DNA of 64,000 nucleotides from Streptomyces sp. NBC_01454 (GTDB lineage: Bacteria; Actinomycetota; Actinomycetes; Streptomycetales; Streptomycetaceae): NCBI RefSeq assembly GCF_036227565.1, contig NZ_CP109460.1:1426001-1490000 (forward strand), in the 5' to 3' direction. The notes under the pieces are model-generated. The model saw nothing but the letters and a program-made list of their open reading frames with translations, was not told the origin of the DNA and searched no databases. Positions 34,716 to 43,349 of the stretch are shown here, in pieces. Both the position numbers and the translations under genes were made by a program. Each line of letters opens with the position of its first letter. The stretch's first letter is position 1.

Positions 34716-35105
34716 TTGCCGCTCCCCTCCCGCCGGTCCGCCCCGGTTCTCGCGGCGTGACCTGCACCACAGACTAATGACCCACGCCACCCCTGGCGCT
34801 CTGGTTACTCACGGGTTAACCTGCTGGAACGAGCAGCACCCCTGCTCGGGCGGCCTGGTGACGCAGCCGCCACAGAGTGAAGTCGGTTCGGCACAGCACG
34901 ACAACAGCACGGAGAAGCACGGCACGGCCCCGGGACAGGGCCCGCCGCCTCTCCCCCACCGCCGGCGCTGCCCGCAGCGCTGCGGCTCCTCGCGGCTCCC
35001 CGCCGCCTTCTGCCGCTGCGCGCCGCCAGGCAGCGGGGCCGCGCGGATACCCCTCAGTCGTCACTTCTCCCCTGCGCTCAGGGGAACACCCTCAGGAGTC
35101 TCGCG
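34716..35105. other. 390-bp intergenic region upstream of the dehydrogenase
   Basis: This gap separates the divergent HEAT and hydroxyacyl-CoA dehydrogenase genes. It holds GGTTA-N9-TAACC (34803-34821), an operator-like inverted repeat; a 7-bp hairpin (34830-34836 with 34842-34848); and a 6-bp hairpin close to the dehydrogenase start (35069-35074 with 35079-35084). I see no convincing coding frame. Confidence 0.4.
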
Positions 35106-36953
35106 ATGGACCCTCAGTCCACCCCTGATCTCTCAACCCCCGCCTCCTCCCTGCCCCTTTCGACCGTCGCCGTCGTCGGCCTGGGCACCATGGGCACCGG
35201 CATCGCCGAGGTCCTGGCCCGTGCCGGCCGCGAGGTCATCGGGATCGACACCGACGAAGCCGCCGCGCGGCAGGCCGTCGCCGCCCTCGAAGGTGCCACC
35301 GCCCGTGCGGTGGCGCGTGAGCGGATCACGGAGCGGGAGCGCCAGGACATCCTGGCCCGGTTCCGCACCTTCACCGATCTGCAGGCCGCCGCGGACGCCG
35401 ATCTCGTCATCGAGGTCGTGCCCGAGGACTACGAGCTCAAGCGGCAGGTCTTCGCCGGGCTGGACGCCGTGGTGCGGGCCGACACCATCCTGGCCACCGG
35501 CACCAACGCGCTCTCGGTGACCCGGCTGGCCGCCGACTCCCAGCGCCCCGAGCGGGTGCTCGGTGTGCACTTCTTCAACCCCGCACCGGCCATGAAGCTG
35601 GTCGAGGTGGTCTCCTCCGTCCTCACCGCGCCGACCGCGGTCACGGCCGTCACCGAACTCGCCCGTGACCTGGGCAAGGACCCGATCGCGGTGGGTGACC
35701 GCCCCGGCTTCGTCGCCGACGGCCTGCTGTTCGGCTACCTGAACCAGGCCGCGGCGATGTACGAGGCCAAATACGCCACCCGCGAGGACATCGACGCCGC
35801 GATGCGGCTCGGCTGCGGCCTGCCCATGGGCCCGCTGGCCCTGCTCGACCTGATCGGCGTGGACACCGCCCGGACGGTCCTGGAGGCGATGTACGCCGAT
35901 TCCCAGGACCGGCTGCACGCCCCGGCACCGATCCTGGGCCAGCTGACCGAGGCGGGGCTGACCGGCCGCAAGGCGGGCCGTGGCTTCTACACGTACGAGG
36001 CCCCGGGCTGGGGGCACCTCCCAGCGGTAGCTGGGGGAGCCACGGTCGTGCCGGACGCGGAGAGCCCGGCGTCCGCCGACGAACTCTCCGCCGGGCGCAC
36101 GGTCAGCAGCGTCGGCGTGGCCGGTTCCGGGACGATGGCCAGCGGTATCGCCGAGGTCTTCGCCAAGGCGGGCTACAAGGTCGTGCTGGCCGCCCGCAGC
36201 CTGGAGAAGGCGGAGACGGCGAAGGCCAGGATCGCCAAGTCCTTGGCCCGTTCCGTGGACAAGGGCCGGATGAGCGCCGAGGCCCGGGACACCACCCTGG
36301 CGTCGATCACCCCGGCCGGGGCGCTCGATGCGTTCGCGGACGTCGATCTGGCGGTCGAGGCGGTGGCCGAGGACCTGGCGGTCAAGCAGGAGCTGTTCCG
36401 GACGCTGGACAAGGTCTGCAAGCCGGGTGCCGTCCTGGCGACCACCACCTCCTCGCTGCCGGTCGTGGCCTGCGCCCGTGCCACCTCGCGCCCCGAGGAC
36501 GTCATCGGGATGCACTTCTTCAACCCGGCGCCCGCCATGAAGCTGGTGGAGGTGGTCCGTACGGTCCTGACGGCCGACGACGTCCACGCCACCGTGCGGG
36601 CGGTCTGCGCCAAGGTCCGCAAGCACCCCGTGGACTGCGGCGACCGGGCCGGATTCATCGTGAACGCGCTGCTGTTCCCGTACCTGAACAACGCGATCAA
36701 GATGGTCGAGGAGCACTACGCGTCGCTGGACGACATCGACGCCGCCATGAAGCTCGGCGGCGGCTACCCGATGGGCCCGTTCGAACTCCTCGACGTGGTC
36801 GGCCTGGACGTGTCCCTGGCCATCGAGAAGGTGCTGCACGCCGAGTTCCGCGACCCCGGGCTGGCCCCGTCGGCGCTGCTGGAGCACCTCGTCGCGGCCG
36901 GCTGCCTCGGCCGCAAGACCGGCCGCGGCTTTCGTGAGTACGCCCGGCGCTGA
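35106..36953 (+). CDS. Tandem 3-hydroxyacyl-CoA dehydrogenase (duplicated)
   Basis: The 615-residue protein contains two complete 3-hydroxyacyl-CoA dehydrogenases in a row. Residues about 19-300 have GLGTMGTGIAEVLARAG as NAD site and GVHFFNPAPAMKLVEV with the catalytic histidine; residues about 335-612 repeat this as GSGTMASGIAEVFAKAG and GMHFFNPAPAMKLVEV. The enzyme oxidises or forms 3-hydroxybutyryl-CoA with NAD(P). Lying next to ccr, it could supply 3-hydroxybutyryl-CoA for crotonyl-CoA formation in the ethylmalonyl-CoA pathway. The ATG at 35106 follows AGGAG. The linker is encoded by a palindromic repeat (36005-36039). Confidence 0.88.
   Translation: MDPQSTPDLSTPASSLPLSTVAVVGLGTMGTGIAEVLARAGREVIGIDTDEAAARQAVAALEGATARAVARERITERERQDILARFRTFTDLQAAADADLVIEVVPEDYELKRQVFAGLDAVVRADTILATGTNALSVTRLAADSQRPERVLGVHFFNPAPAMKLVEVVSSVLTAPTAVTAVTELARDLGKDPIAVGDRPGFVADGLLFGYLNQAAAMYEAKYATREDIDAAMRLGCGLPMGPLALLDLIGVDTARTVLEAMYADSQDRLHAPAPILGQLTEAGLTGRKAGRGFYTYEAPGWGHLPAVAGGATVVPDAESPASADELSAGRTVSSVGVAGSGTMASGIAEVFAKAGYKVVLAARSLEKAETAKARIAKSLARSVDKGRMSAEARDTTLASITPAGALDAFADVDLAVEAVAEDLAVKQELFRTLDKVCKPGAVLATTTSSLPVVACARATSRPEDVIGMHFFNPAPAMKLVEVVRTVLTADDVHATVRAVCAKVRKHPVDCGDRAGFIVNALLFPYLNNAIKMVEEHYASLDDIDAAMKLGGGYPMGPFELLDVVGLDVSLAIEKVLHAEFRDPGLAPSALLEHLVAAGCLGRKTGRGFREYARR
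36005..36039 (+). repeat. Palindromic repeat unit within the dehydrogenase linker
   Basis: The unit GGCACC-TCCCAGC-GGTA-GCTGGG-GGAG forms a hairpin and encodes the inter-domain residues GWGHLPAVAGGA. I recall similar short GGCACC...GGGGGAG palindromes scattered through Streptomyces genomes. A related unit lies at 36962-36987. A search of the whole genome with this pattern would settle copy number. Confidence 0.5.
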
Positions 36954-36961
36954 CGCCTGGC

Positions 36962-36987
36962 GGCACCCCGGCGACGCCGGGGGAGGG
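36962..36987. repeat. Second palindromic unit after the dehydrogenase gene
   Basis: GGCACC followed by an 8-bp stem (36966-36973 with 36975-36982) and GGGAG shares both ends with the unit at 36005-36039. It starts nine bases after the stop codon and could also act as a terminator. Confidence 0.45.
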
Positions 36988-37089
36988 TGGGGTGGACTGC
37001 TGGAACCGGACGGCGGTTCACCCCCGCTCACCGGGGCGAAGGCACCACCTCATGCCGCAGGCCGCGTAAATATGCAGTACCGTCCCCAC

Positions 37090-37890
37090 ATGTCCCAGCC
37101 CGCTCGCCCGCAGCCGTCCGACACGTCCGAGACCGTCACTCCCGGCACCCGCCGCGCGGCGGCACAACGGCTCAAAATGCGCCGTGAATTGTCGGCGGCG
37201 GCGATGGAGCTGTTCGCGACCAAGGGCTACGAGGCGACGACGGTCGACGAGATCGCGGCCGCCGCGGGCGTCGCCCGGCGCACCTTCTTCCGCCACTTCC
37301 GTTCCAAGGAAGAGGCGATCTTCCCCGACCACGACGACACCCTCGTCCGCGCGGAGGCCGTCCTGGACGCCGCTCCCCCGCACGAGAACCCCCTCGACAC
37401 GGTCTGCCGTGGCATCAAGGAGGTCATGCGGATGTACGCGGCCTCCCCGGCCGTGTCCGTGGCCCGCTACCACCTGACCCGCGAGGTACCCACCCTCCGG
37501 GAGGCGGAGATCGCGTCGGTGGCCCGCTACGAGCGGCTGTTCACCCGCTATCTGCTGGGCCACTTCGACGAGGGCGCCCACCGCGAGGGCGACGACGACC
37601 CGCTGCTCGCCGAGGTCGCCGCGTCCGCCGTGGTCACCGCGCACAACCACGTACTGCGGCGCTGGCTGCGGGCCGATGCCCAGGGCGATGTCGAGGCCCA
37701 GCTGGACCATGCCTTCGCGATCGTCCGGGAGACCTTCGGCGCCGGCATCGGCGCCGGGCGCACCGGCGGGGAGCAGTCCCCGGCGGCCGTCTCGCGGGAG
37801 GGCGAGGTGCTGGTGGCGGTGGCGCGTACGGACGCCCCGCTGGACGAGGTCATGCGCACCATCCGCAAGGCGCTCACCGAGCGGAAGTAG
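37090..37890 (+). CDS. TetR family transcriptional regulator, likely controlling ccr
   Basis: The 266-residue protein has a TetR helix-turn-helix at about residues 32-80 (AAAMELFATKGYEATTVDEIAAAAGVARRTFFRHFRSKEEA, given here only as the recognised segment limits ELFATKGYEATT and RTFFRHFRSKEEAIF). The C-terminal ligand domain includes VTAHNHVLRRWL. The ATG at 37090 (MSQPARP) is chosen; an ATG at 37072 is possible, and neither has a clear ribosome binding site, so the message may be leaderless. It lies between the dehydrogenase and ccr on the same strand, and the ccr promoter carries paired operator-like sites. Confidence 0.85.
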   Translation: MSQPARPQPSDTSETVTPGTRRAAAQRLKMRRELSAAAMELFATKGYEATTVDEIAAAAGVARRTFFRHFRSKEEAIFPDHDDTLVRAEAVLDAAPPHENPLDTVCRGIKEVMRMYAASPAVSVARYHLTREVPTLREAEIASVARYERLFTRYLLGHFDEGAHREGDDDPLLAEVAASAVVTAHNHVLRRWLRADAQGDVEAQLDHAFAIVRETFGAGIGAGRTGGEQSPAAVSREGEVLVAVARTDAPLDEVMRTIRKALTERK

Positions 37891-38098
37891 CAGAAGTAAC
37901 GGTCCTCCGCCCGCATCGGGCGGGATCGCGGCCCGGCAGCAGTCCCGGCCCGGCCGGGCCGGGCCGCGACACGGATGGCCTAACCCCTCCCCTGCGCACT
38001 CTGCGCAGTTTTCTGCTTCCCTTGTGTCACTTCCAGGCCTCCCATCGGCCCTCTTTCGCTCATGCGTGCCGTCCAGATGACATCTGAGAGAAATTCTT

Positions 38099-38140
38099 GG
38101 CACTCAGTGTCTTGTCGACTGGCACGCGGTGTCATACGTT
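38099..38140 (+). promoter_or_regulatory. ccr promoter with two operator-like 13-bp near-palindromes
   Basis: GGCACTCAGTGTC (38099-38111) and GGCACGCGGTGTC (38121-38133) share the pattern GGCACnCnGTGTC and are exactly 22 bp apart. A -35 TTGTCG (38112-38117) and -10 TACGTT (38135-38140) with 17-bp spacing interleave with them, so a bound protein would cover the promoter. The adjacent TetR is the natural candidate. The preceding 208 bp (37891-38098) show nothing I can name. Confidence 0.6.
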
Positions 38141-38146
38141 GAAGTT

Positions 38147-38457
38147 GTCCGGGCGGCCGGCGTGCAGCGAACCCACGCACGCCGGCTGTCCCACCAGCCC
38201 TACGTGGCTGCCCGCCCGGACGCCTGCGTCACAGGCACCCCCCAGCAGCTGCTGGGAACCGCGCTCACCACAGCGCTGCCAGGCACCGCGCCCGACGGCT
38301 CTGCGACTCAGCAGAGGCGGCGGAACGGCGCCGACCCGGCCGAACCGACGGCACCACCTCCGCATCACCCCGACGTTCCCCCAAACCGTTCCCTCAACGG
38401 TTCCCCAGGCTCTCCACTCCGGTCGAGCAGGGGAGGCCCAACCGCCGGAGGCACCCC
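38147..38457 (+). ncRNA. Long structured 5' leader of the ccr operon (candidate cis-regulatory RNA)
   Basis: If transcription starts about seven bases after the -10, the leader is about 310 nt. Its first 75 nt can form a three-way junction: P1 38147-38155 with 38213-38221 (9 bp), P2 38156-38165 with 38177-38186 (10 bp), P3 38195-38199 with 38206-38210 (5 bp). Further stems lie at 38222-38236, 38241-38256, 38261-38276, 38299-38316 and 38384-38402. I find no match to known riboswitches such as the cobalamin type. The folding is my own reading of complementarity and is not tested. Confidence 0.4.
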
Positions 38458-39795
38458 GTGAACGAAATCCTGGACGCAATCCTCGCGCCTGACACCACCA
38501 GCGCCGACTTCGCCGCGCTGAGCATCCCCGAGTCCTACCGCGCGGTGACCGTGCACAAGGACGAGGTCGAGATGTTCGCCGGCCTGACCACCAAGGAGAA
38601 GGACCCCCGTAAGTCACTGCACCTCGAGGACGTGGCGGTGCCCGAACTGGGCCCCGGCGAGGCGCTGGTGGCCGTGATGGCCTCCTCCGTGAACTACAAC
38701 TCCGTGTGGACCTCGATCTTCGAGCCGATGTCGACGTTCGGGTTCCTGGAGCGCTACGGCAAGCTCTCCCCGCTCACCAAGCGGCACGACCTGCCGTACC
38801 ACGTCATCGGCTCGGACCTGGCCGGTGTGGTCCTGCGCACCGGGCCCGGCGTCAACGCCTGGGGCCCCGGTGACGAGGTCGTCGCGCACTGCCTGTCCGT
38901 GGAGCTGGAGTCCTCCGACGGCCACAACGACACGATGCTCGACCCCGAGCAGCGCATCTGGGGCTTCGAGACCAACTTCGGCGGTCTGGCCGAGATCGCG
39001 CTGGTCAAGTCCAACCAGCTGATGCCCAAGCCGAAGCACCTGAGCTGGGAGGAGGCGGCGGCGCCCGGTCTGGTCAACTCGACCGCCTACCGCCAGCTGG
39101 TCTCGCAGAACGGCGCCGGCATGAAGCAGGGCGACAACGTCCTGATCTGGGGCGCCAGCGGCGGACTCGGCTCGTACGCGACGCAGTTCGCGCTGGCCGG
39201 CGGCGCCAACCCGATCTGCGTGGTCTCCAGCGACAAGAAGGCCGAGATCTGCCGCGCCATGGGCGCCGAGGCGATCATCGACCGCAACGCCGAGGACTAC
39301 CGGTTCTGGAAGGACGAGCACACCCAGGACCCCAAGGAGTGGAAGCGCTTCGGCAAGCGCATCCGCGAGCTGACCGGCGGCGAGGACGTGGACATCGTCT
39401 TCGAGCACCCCGGCCGCGAGACCTTCGGCGCCTCCGTCTACGTGACGCGCAAGGGCGGCACCATCGTCACCTGCGCCTCGACCTCCGGCTACAACCACGA
39501 GTACGACAACCGCTACCTGTGGATGTCGCTGAAGCGGATCGTCGGCTCGCACTTCGCCAACTACCGCGAGGCGTGGGAGGCCAACCGCCTGATCGCCAAG
39601 GGCAAGATCCACCCGACCCTGTCGAAGACGTACACCCTCGAAGAGACCGGCCAGGCGGCGTACGACGTGCACCGCAACCTCCACCAGGGCAAGGTCGGCG
39701 TGCTGGCGCTGGCCCCCGAGGAGGGCATGGGCGTGCGGGACGAGGAAATGCGCGCCAAGCACCTCGACGCCATCAACCGCTTCCGGAACGTCTGA
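38458..39795 (+). CDS. ccrA: Crotonyl-CoA carboxylase/reductase
   Basis: The 445-residue MDR-family enzyme reductively carboxylates crotonyl-CoA to (2S)-ethylmalonyl-CoA with NADPH and CO2. All four residues known to hold CO2 in the Kitasatospora enzyme are present at identical numbers: Asn81, Phe170, Glu171 and His365. The nucleotide-binding motif WGASGGLGSYATQFAL lies at 231-246. It is the key step of the ethylmalonyl-CoA pathway and also supplies ethylmalonyl-CoA to polyketide synthases. The GTG at 38458 follows GGAGG. The gene is first in ccr-ecm-mcl-mch-mcd, with a regulated promoter and long leader. Confidence 0.97.
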   Translation: MNEILDAILAPDTTSADFAALSIPESYRAVTVHKDEVEMFAGLTTKEKDPRKSLHLEDVAVPELGPGEALVAVMASSVNYNSVWTSIFEPMSTFGFLERYGKLSPLTKRHDLPYHVIGSDLAGVVLRTGPGVNAWGPGDEVVAHCLSVELESSDGHNDTMLDPEQRIWGFETNFGGLAEIALVKSNQLMPKPKHLSWEEAAAPGLVNSTAYRQLVSQNGAGMKQGDNVLIWGASGGLGSYATQFALAGGANPICVVSSDKKAEICRAMGAEAIIDRNAEDYRFWKDEHTQDPKEWKRFGKRIRELTGGEDVDIVFEHPGRETFGASVYVTRKGGTIVTCASTSGYNHEYDNRYLWMSLKRIVGSHFANYREAWEANRLIAKGKIHPTLSKTYTLEETGQAAYDVHRNLHQGKVGVLALAPEEGMGVRDEEMRAKHLDAINRFRNV

Positions 39796-39836
39796 GACCC
39801 CTCGGATATTCGGAACCACGAGGATACGGGTCTGAT

Positions 39837-41849
39837 ATGACTGAGCGTCAGAAGGATCGTCCGTGGCTGATGCGGACCTACGCCGGCCACTCCACCGCCG
39901 AGGCGTCCAACGAGCTGTACCGGCGCAACCTCGCCAAGGGCCAGACCGGCCTGTCGGTCGCGTTCGACCTCCCGACGCAGACCGGATACGACCCCGACCA
40001 CGTCCTCGCCCGCGGCGAGGTCGGCCGGGTCGGGGTCCCGGTCTCCCACCTCGGTGACATGCGCCGTCTGTTCCAGGACATCCCCCTGGACCGGATGAAC
40101 ACCTCGATGACCATCAACGCCACGGCCATGTGGCTGCTGGCGCTGTACGAAGTGGTCGCCGAGGAGCAGGGCGCCGACATCGCCAAGCTGTCGGGGACGA
40201 CGCAGAACGACATCGTCAAGGAGTACCTCTCGCGCGGGACGCACGTCTTCCCGCCGGGACCCTCCCTGCGGCTGACCACCGACATGATCACGTACACGGT
40301 GGCGCACCTCCCCAAGTGGAACCCGATCAACATCTGCAGCTACCACCTGCAGGAAGCGGGCGCCACGCCGGTCCAGGAGATCGCCTACGCGATGTCCACC
40401 GCCATCGCGGTGCTGGACGCGGTGCGCGACTCCGGGCAGGTGCCGCCGGAGCGGTTCGGCGATGTCGTGGCCCGTATCTCGTTCTTCGTGAACGCCGGTG
40501 TCCGGTTCGTCGAGGAGATGTGCAAGATGCGCGCCTTCGGCCGCATCTGGGACAAGATCACCCGTGAGCGCTACGGCATCGAGAACGAGAAGCAGCGCCG
40601 GTTCCGCTACGGCGTCCAGGTCAACTCGCTCGGCCTGACCGAGGCGCAGCCGGAGAACAACGTCCAGCGGATCGTGCTGGAGATGCTGGCCGTCACGCTC
40701 TCCAAGGACGCCCGCGCCCGGGCCGTCCAGCTCCCGGCCTGGAACGAGGCGCTGGGGCTGCCGCGGCCCTGGGACCAGCAGTGGTCGCTGCGCATCCAGC
40801 AGGTGCTGGCGCACGAGAGCGATCTGCTGGAGTACGAGGACATCTTCGCCGGCTCGCACGTCATCGAGGCCAAGGTGGACGCCCTGGTCACCGAGTGCCT
40901 CGCCGAGATCGAGCGGATCCAGGAGATGGGCGGCGCGATGGCCGCCGTGGAGTCCGGCTACCTCAAGTCGCAGCTGGTCTCCGCGCACGCCGAGCGGCGG
41001 GCCCGGATAGAGGCCGGCGAGGAGAAGATCGTCGGCGTCAACTGCTACGAGGGCACCGAGCCCAACCCGCTCACCGCCGATCTCGACACGGCCATCATGA
41101 CCGTCGACCCGGCCAACGAGGCGCGGGTCGTCCGGGCGCTGCACGACTGGCGGGACAACCGCGACGAGGGGCGCGCCCAGGAGTCGCTGTCGGTCCTGAA
41201 GAAAACCGCGGCCGGTGACGGCAACCTCTTCGCGGCCACCGTGGAGTGCGCCCGTGCCGGGGTGACGACCGGTGAGTGGGCCTGGGCGCTGCGGGACGTC
41301 TTCGGCGAGTTCCGGGCCCCCACCGGCGTCTCCAGCGCCCCGCTGGCGGTCGCCGCCGAGGACGGCAGTCCGCTCGCCGCGGTCCGCGAGAAGGTCGCCA
41401 AGACCGCCGCCGAGCTCGGCAGCGGCAAGCTGCGGCTGCTGGTCGGCAAGCCCGGCCTGGACGGGCACAGCAACGGCGCCGAGCAGATCGCCGTACGGGC
41501 CCGGGACGCCGGCTTCGAGGTGATCTACCAGGGCATCCGGCTCACCCCCGAGCAGATCGTCTCGGCCGCGGTCGCCGAGGACGTGCACTGCGTCGGACTG
41601 TCGATCCTCTCCGGCTCGCACGCCGAGCTGGTGCCGGACGTGCTGGCCCGGCTGCGCCGCACCGGCGTCGACGACATGCCGGTCATCGTCGGCGGCATCA
41701 TTCCCTCCGCCGACGCAACCGCGCTGCGGGAGGCCGGAGTGGCGGCGGTCTTCACCCCCAAGGACTTCGGTATTACGGAGATCATCGGCCGTATCGTCGA
41801 CGAGATCCGGAAAGCGAACCGGCTCGACCCACTGGAGGTCCCCGCATGA
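39837..41849 (+). CDS. ecm: Ethylmalonyl-CoA mutase (B12-dependent)
   Basis: The 670-residue protein is a single-chain acyl-CoA mutase. The N-terminal TIM barrel begins RPWLMRTYAGHSTAEASNELYRRN, and the C-terminal cobalamin domain has D542-G-H544-S-N-G547 (D-x-H-x-x-G, His544 the lower cobalt ligand) and later GGIIPSADA. The length and the start RTYAGHS match the MeaA/Ecm branch rather than methylmalonyl-CoA mutase. It isomerises (2R)-ethylmalonyl-CoA to (2S)-methylsuccinyl-CoA. It begins 41 bp after ccr and overlaps the next gene by four bases. Confidence 0.95.
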   Translation: MTERQKDRPWLMRTYAGHSTAEASNELYRRNLAKGQTGLSVAFDLPTQTGYDPDHVLARGEVGRVGVPVSHLGDMRRLFQDIPLDRMNTSMTINATAMWLLALYEVVAEEQGADIAKLSGTTQNDIVKEYLSRGTHVFPPGPSLRLTTDMITYTVAHLPKWNPINICSYHLQEAGATPVQEIAYAMSTAIAVLDAVRDSGQVPPERFGDVVARISFFVNAGVRFVEEMCKMRAFGRIWDKITRERYGIENEKQRRFRYGVQVNSLGLTEAQPENNVQRIVLEMLAVTLSKDARARAVQLPAWNEALGLPRPWDQQWSLRIQQVLAHESDLLEYEDIFAGSHVIEAKVDALVTECLAEIERIQEMGGAMAAVESGYLKSQLVSAHAERRARIEAGEEKIVGVNCYEGTEPNPLTADLDTAIMTVDPANEARVVRALHDWRDNRDEGRAQESLSVLKKTAAGDGNLFAATVECARAGVTTGEWAWALRDVFGEFRAPTGVSSAPLAVAAEDGSPLAAVREKVAKTAAELGSGKLRLLVGKPGLDGHSNGAEQIAVRARDAGFEVIYQGIRLTPEQIVSAAVAEDVHCVGLSILSGSHAELVPDVLARLRRTGVDDMPVIVGGIIPSADATALREAGVAAVFTPKDFGITEIIGRIVDEIRKANRLDPLEVPA

Positions 41850-42817
41850 CCCAGGCGAACCGCCCGTCCGGCGGCCGGCCGCGCCGCTCCTGCCTCGCGG
41901 TCCCCGGCAGCAACCCGCGCTTCCTGGAGAAGGCTCAGGGGCTCCCGGCCGACCAGGTCTTCCTGGACCTGGAGGACGCCTGCGCGCCGCTCGCCAAGGA
42001 AGGCGCCCGGCACCACATCGTCGAGGCGCTGAACGAGGGCGACTGGACCGGCAAGACACGGGTCGTACGGGTCAACGACTGGACCACGCACTGGACGTAC
42101 CGGGACGTCATCACGGTCGTCGAGGGCGCGGGCCAGAATCTCGACTGCATCATGCTCCCGAAGGTCCAGGACGCCCAGCAGATCGTGGCGCTGGACCTGC
42201 TGCTGACGCAGATCGAGAAGACCATGGGCTTCGAGGCCGGCCGGATCGGCATCGAGGCCCAGATCGAGAACGCCAAGGGTCTGGTGAACGTCGACGCCAT
42301 CGCCGGCGCCTCGCCCCGGCTGGAGACCATCATCTTCGGCCCGGCCGACTTCATGGCGTCGATCAACATGAAGTCGCTGGTGGTCGGCGAGCAGCCGCCC
42401 GGCTATGGGGCGGACGCCTATCACTACATTCTGATGCGCATTCTGATGGCGGCCCGCACCTACGATCTGCAGGCGATCGACGGGCCGTACCTTCAGATCA
42501 AGAACGTTGACGGTTATCGCGAGGTCGCCGGCCGGGCCGCCGCCCTCGGGTTCGACGGCAAGTGGGTGCTGCACCCCGGTCAGGTCGAGGCCGCCAATGA
42601 GGTGTTCTCCCCGTCGCAGGAGGACTACGACCACGCCGAGCTGATCCTGGACGCCTACGAGTGGCACACCTCGGAGGCGGGCGGGGCCAAGGGTTCCGCG
42701 ATGCTCGGCGACGAGATGATCGACGAGGCGAGCCGGAAGATGGCGCTGGTCGTCGCCGGCAAGGGCCGGGCCGCCGGCATGATCCGCACGTCCAAGTTCG
42801 AGGCCCCGGAGGCATAA
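41846..42817 (+). CDS. mcl1: Beta-methylmalyl-CoA/malyl-CoA lyase (HpcH/CitE family)
   Basis: The 323-residue protein is a HpcH/HpaI-CitE family lyase. RRSCLAVPGSNPRFLEKA, the metal and CoA motifs DQVFLDLEDACAP, GIEAQIENAKGLVN and IIFGPADFMASI are typical of malyl-CoA lyases. In the pathway it cleaves (2R,3S)-beta-methylmalyl-CoA to glyoxylate and propionyl-CoA, and condenses or cleaves malyl-CoA. The ATG overlaps the mutase stop, showing coupling. Confidence 0.92.
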   Translation: MTQANRPSGGRPRRSCLAVPGSNPRFLEKAQGLPADQVFLDLEDACAPLAKEGARHHIVEALNEGDWTGKTRVVRVNDWTTHWTYRDVITVVEGAGQNLDCIMLPKVQDAQQIVALDLLLTQIEKTMGFEAGRIGIEAQIENAKGLVNVDAIAGASPRLETIIFGPADFMASINMKSLVVGEQPPGYGADAYHYILMRILMAARTYDLQAIDGPYLQIKNVDGYREVAGRAAALGFDGKWVLHPGQVEAANEVFSPSQEDYDHAELILDAYEWHTSEAGGAKGSAMLGDEMIDEASRKMALVVAGKGRAAGMIRTSKFEAPEA

Positions 42818-42822
42818 GCACC

Positions 42823-43347
42823 ATGCAGTTCGGCCGTACCTATGAAGAGTTCACCGTCGGCGATGTGTACAAGCACTGGCCCGGAAAAACCGTCACCGAA
42901 TACGACGACCACCTCTTCTGTCTGCTCACCATGAATCACCACCCGCTGCACATGGACAGCAACTATGCGGAGCAGACCACCGACTTCGGCAAGAACGTCG
43001 TCGTCGGCAATTACATCTACTCCCTGCTGCTGGGCATGTCGGTGCCCGATGTCTCCGGAAAGGCCATCGCCAATCTGGAGATCGAGTCGCTGAAGCATGT
43101 GGCACCCACCTTCCACGGCGACACGCTCTACGGCGAGACGACCGTGCTCGACAAGACACCGTCGAAGTCCAAGTCCGACCGCGGCATCGTGTACGTCGAG
43201 ACCAAGGGCTACAAGCAGGACGGCACCCTGGTCTGCGTCTTCCGGCGCAAGGTCATGGTCCCCACCGCCACCTACATCAAGGAGCGCGGCGGCGAGCAGC
43301 CCGGCCGCCCGGAGCTGCAGGCCCCGACGGCCAAGAAGGAGAAGTAG
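42823..43347 (+). CDS. mch: MaoC-type hydratase, likely mesaconyl-CoA hydratase
   Basis: The 174-residue protein is a hot-dog fold MaoC hydratase: GRTYEEFTVGDVYKHWPG, NHHPLHMDSNYAEQT with the catalytic His/Asp region, and NLEIESLKHVAPTFHGDTLY. By position between the lyase and the dehydrogenase it should hydrate mesaconyl-(C1)-CoA to beta-methylmalyl-CoA. It is about half the length of the Rhodobacter enzyme, which has a double hot-dog. The ATG at 42823 lies six bases after the upstream stop. Confidence 0.85.
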   Translation: MQFGRTYEEFTVGDVYKHWPGKTVTEYDDHLFCLLTMNHHPLHMDSNYAEQTTDFGKNVVVGNYIYSLLLGMSVPDVSGKAIANLEIESLKHVAPTFHGDTLYGETTVLDKTPSKSKSDRGIVYVETKGYKQDGTLVCVFRRKVMVPTATYIKERGGEQPGRPELQAPTAKKEK

Positions 43348-43349
43348 CC

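Noticed and set aside
38147..38457. Cobalamin riboswitch upstream of the B12-dependent mutase operon
   Set aside because: I found no B12-box-like sequence or the expected core arrangement. The leader's stems do not match that fold.
38129..38461. A 110-codon frame in the ccr leader ending in a GTGA overlap with ccr
   Set aside because: It would start upstream of the predicted transcription start, has no ribosome binding site, and about a quarter of its codons end in A or T, unlike neighbouring genes. The stop overlap is suggestive but not enough.
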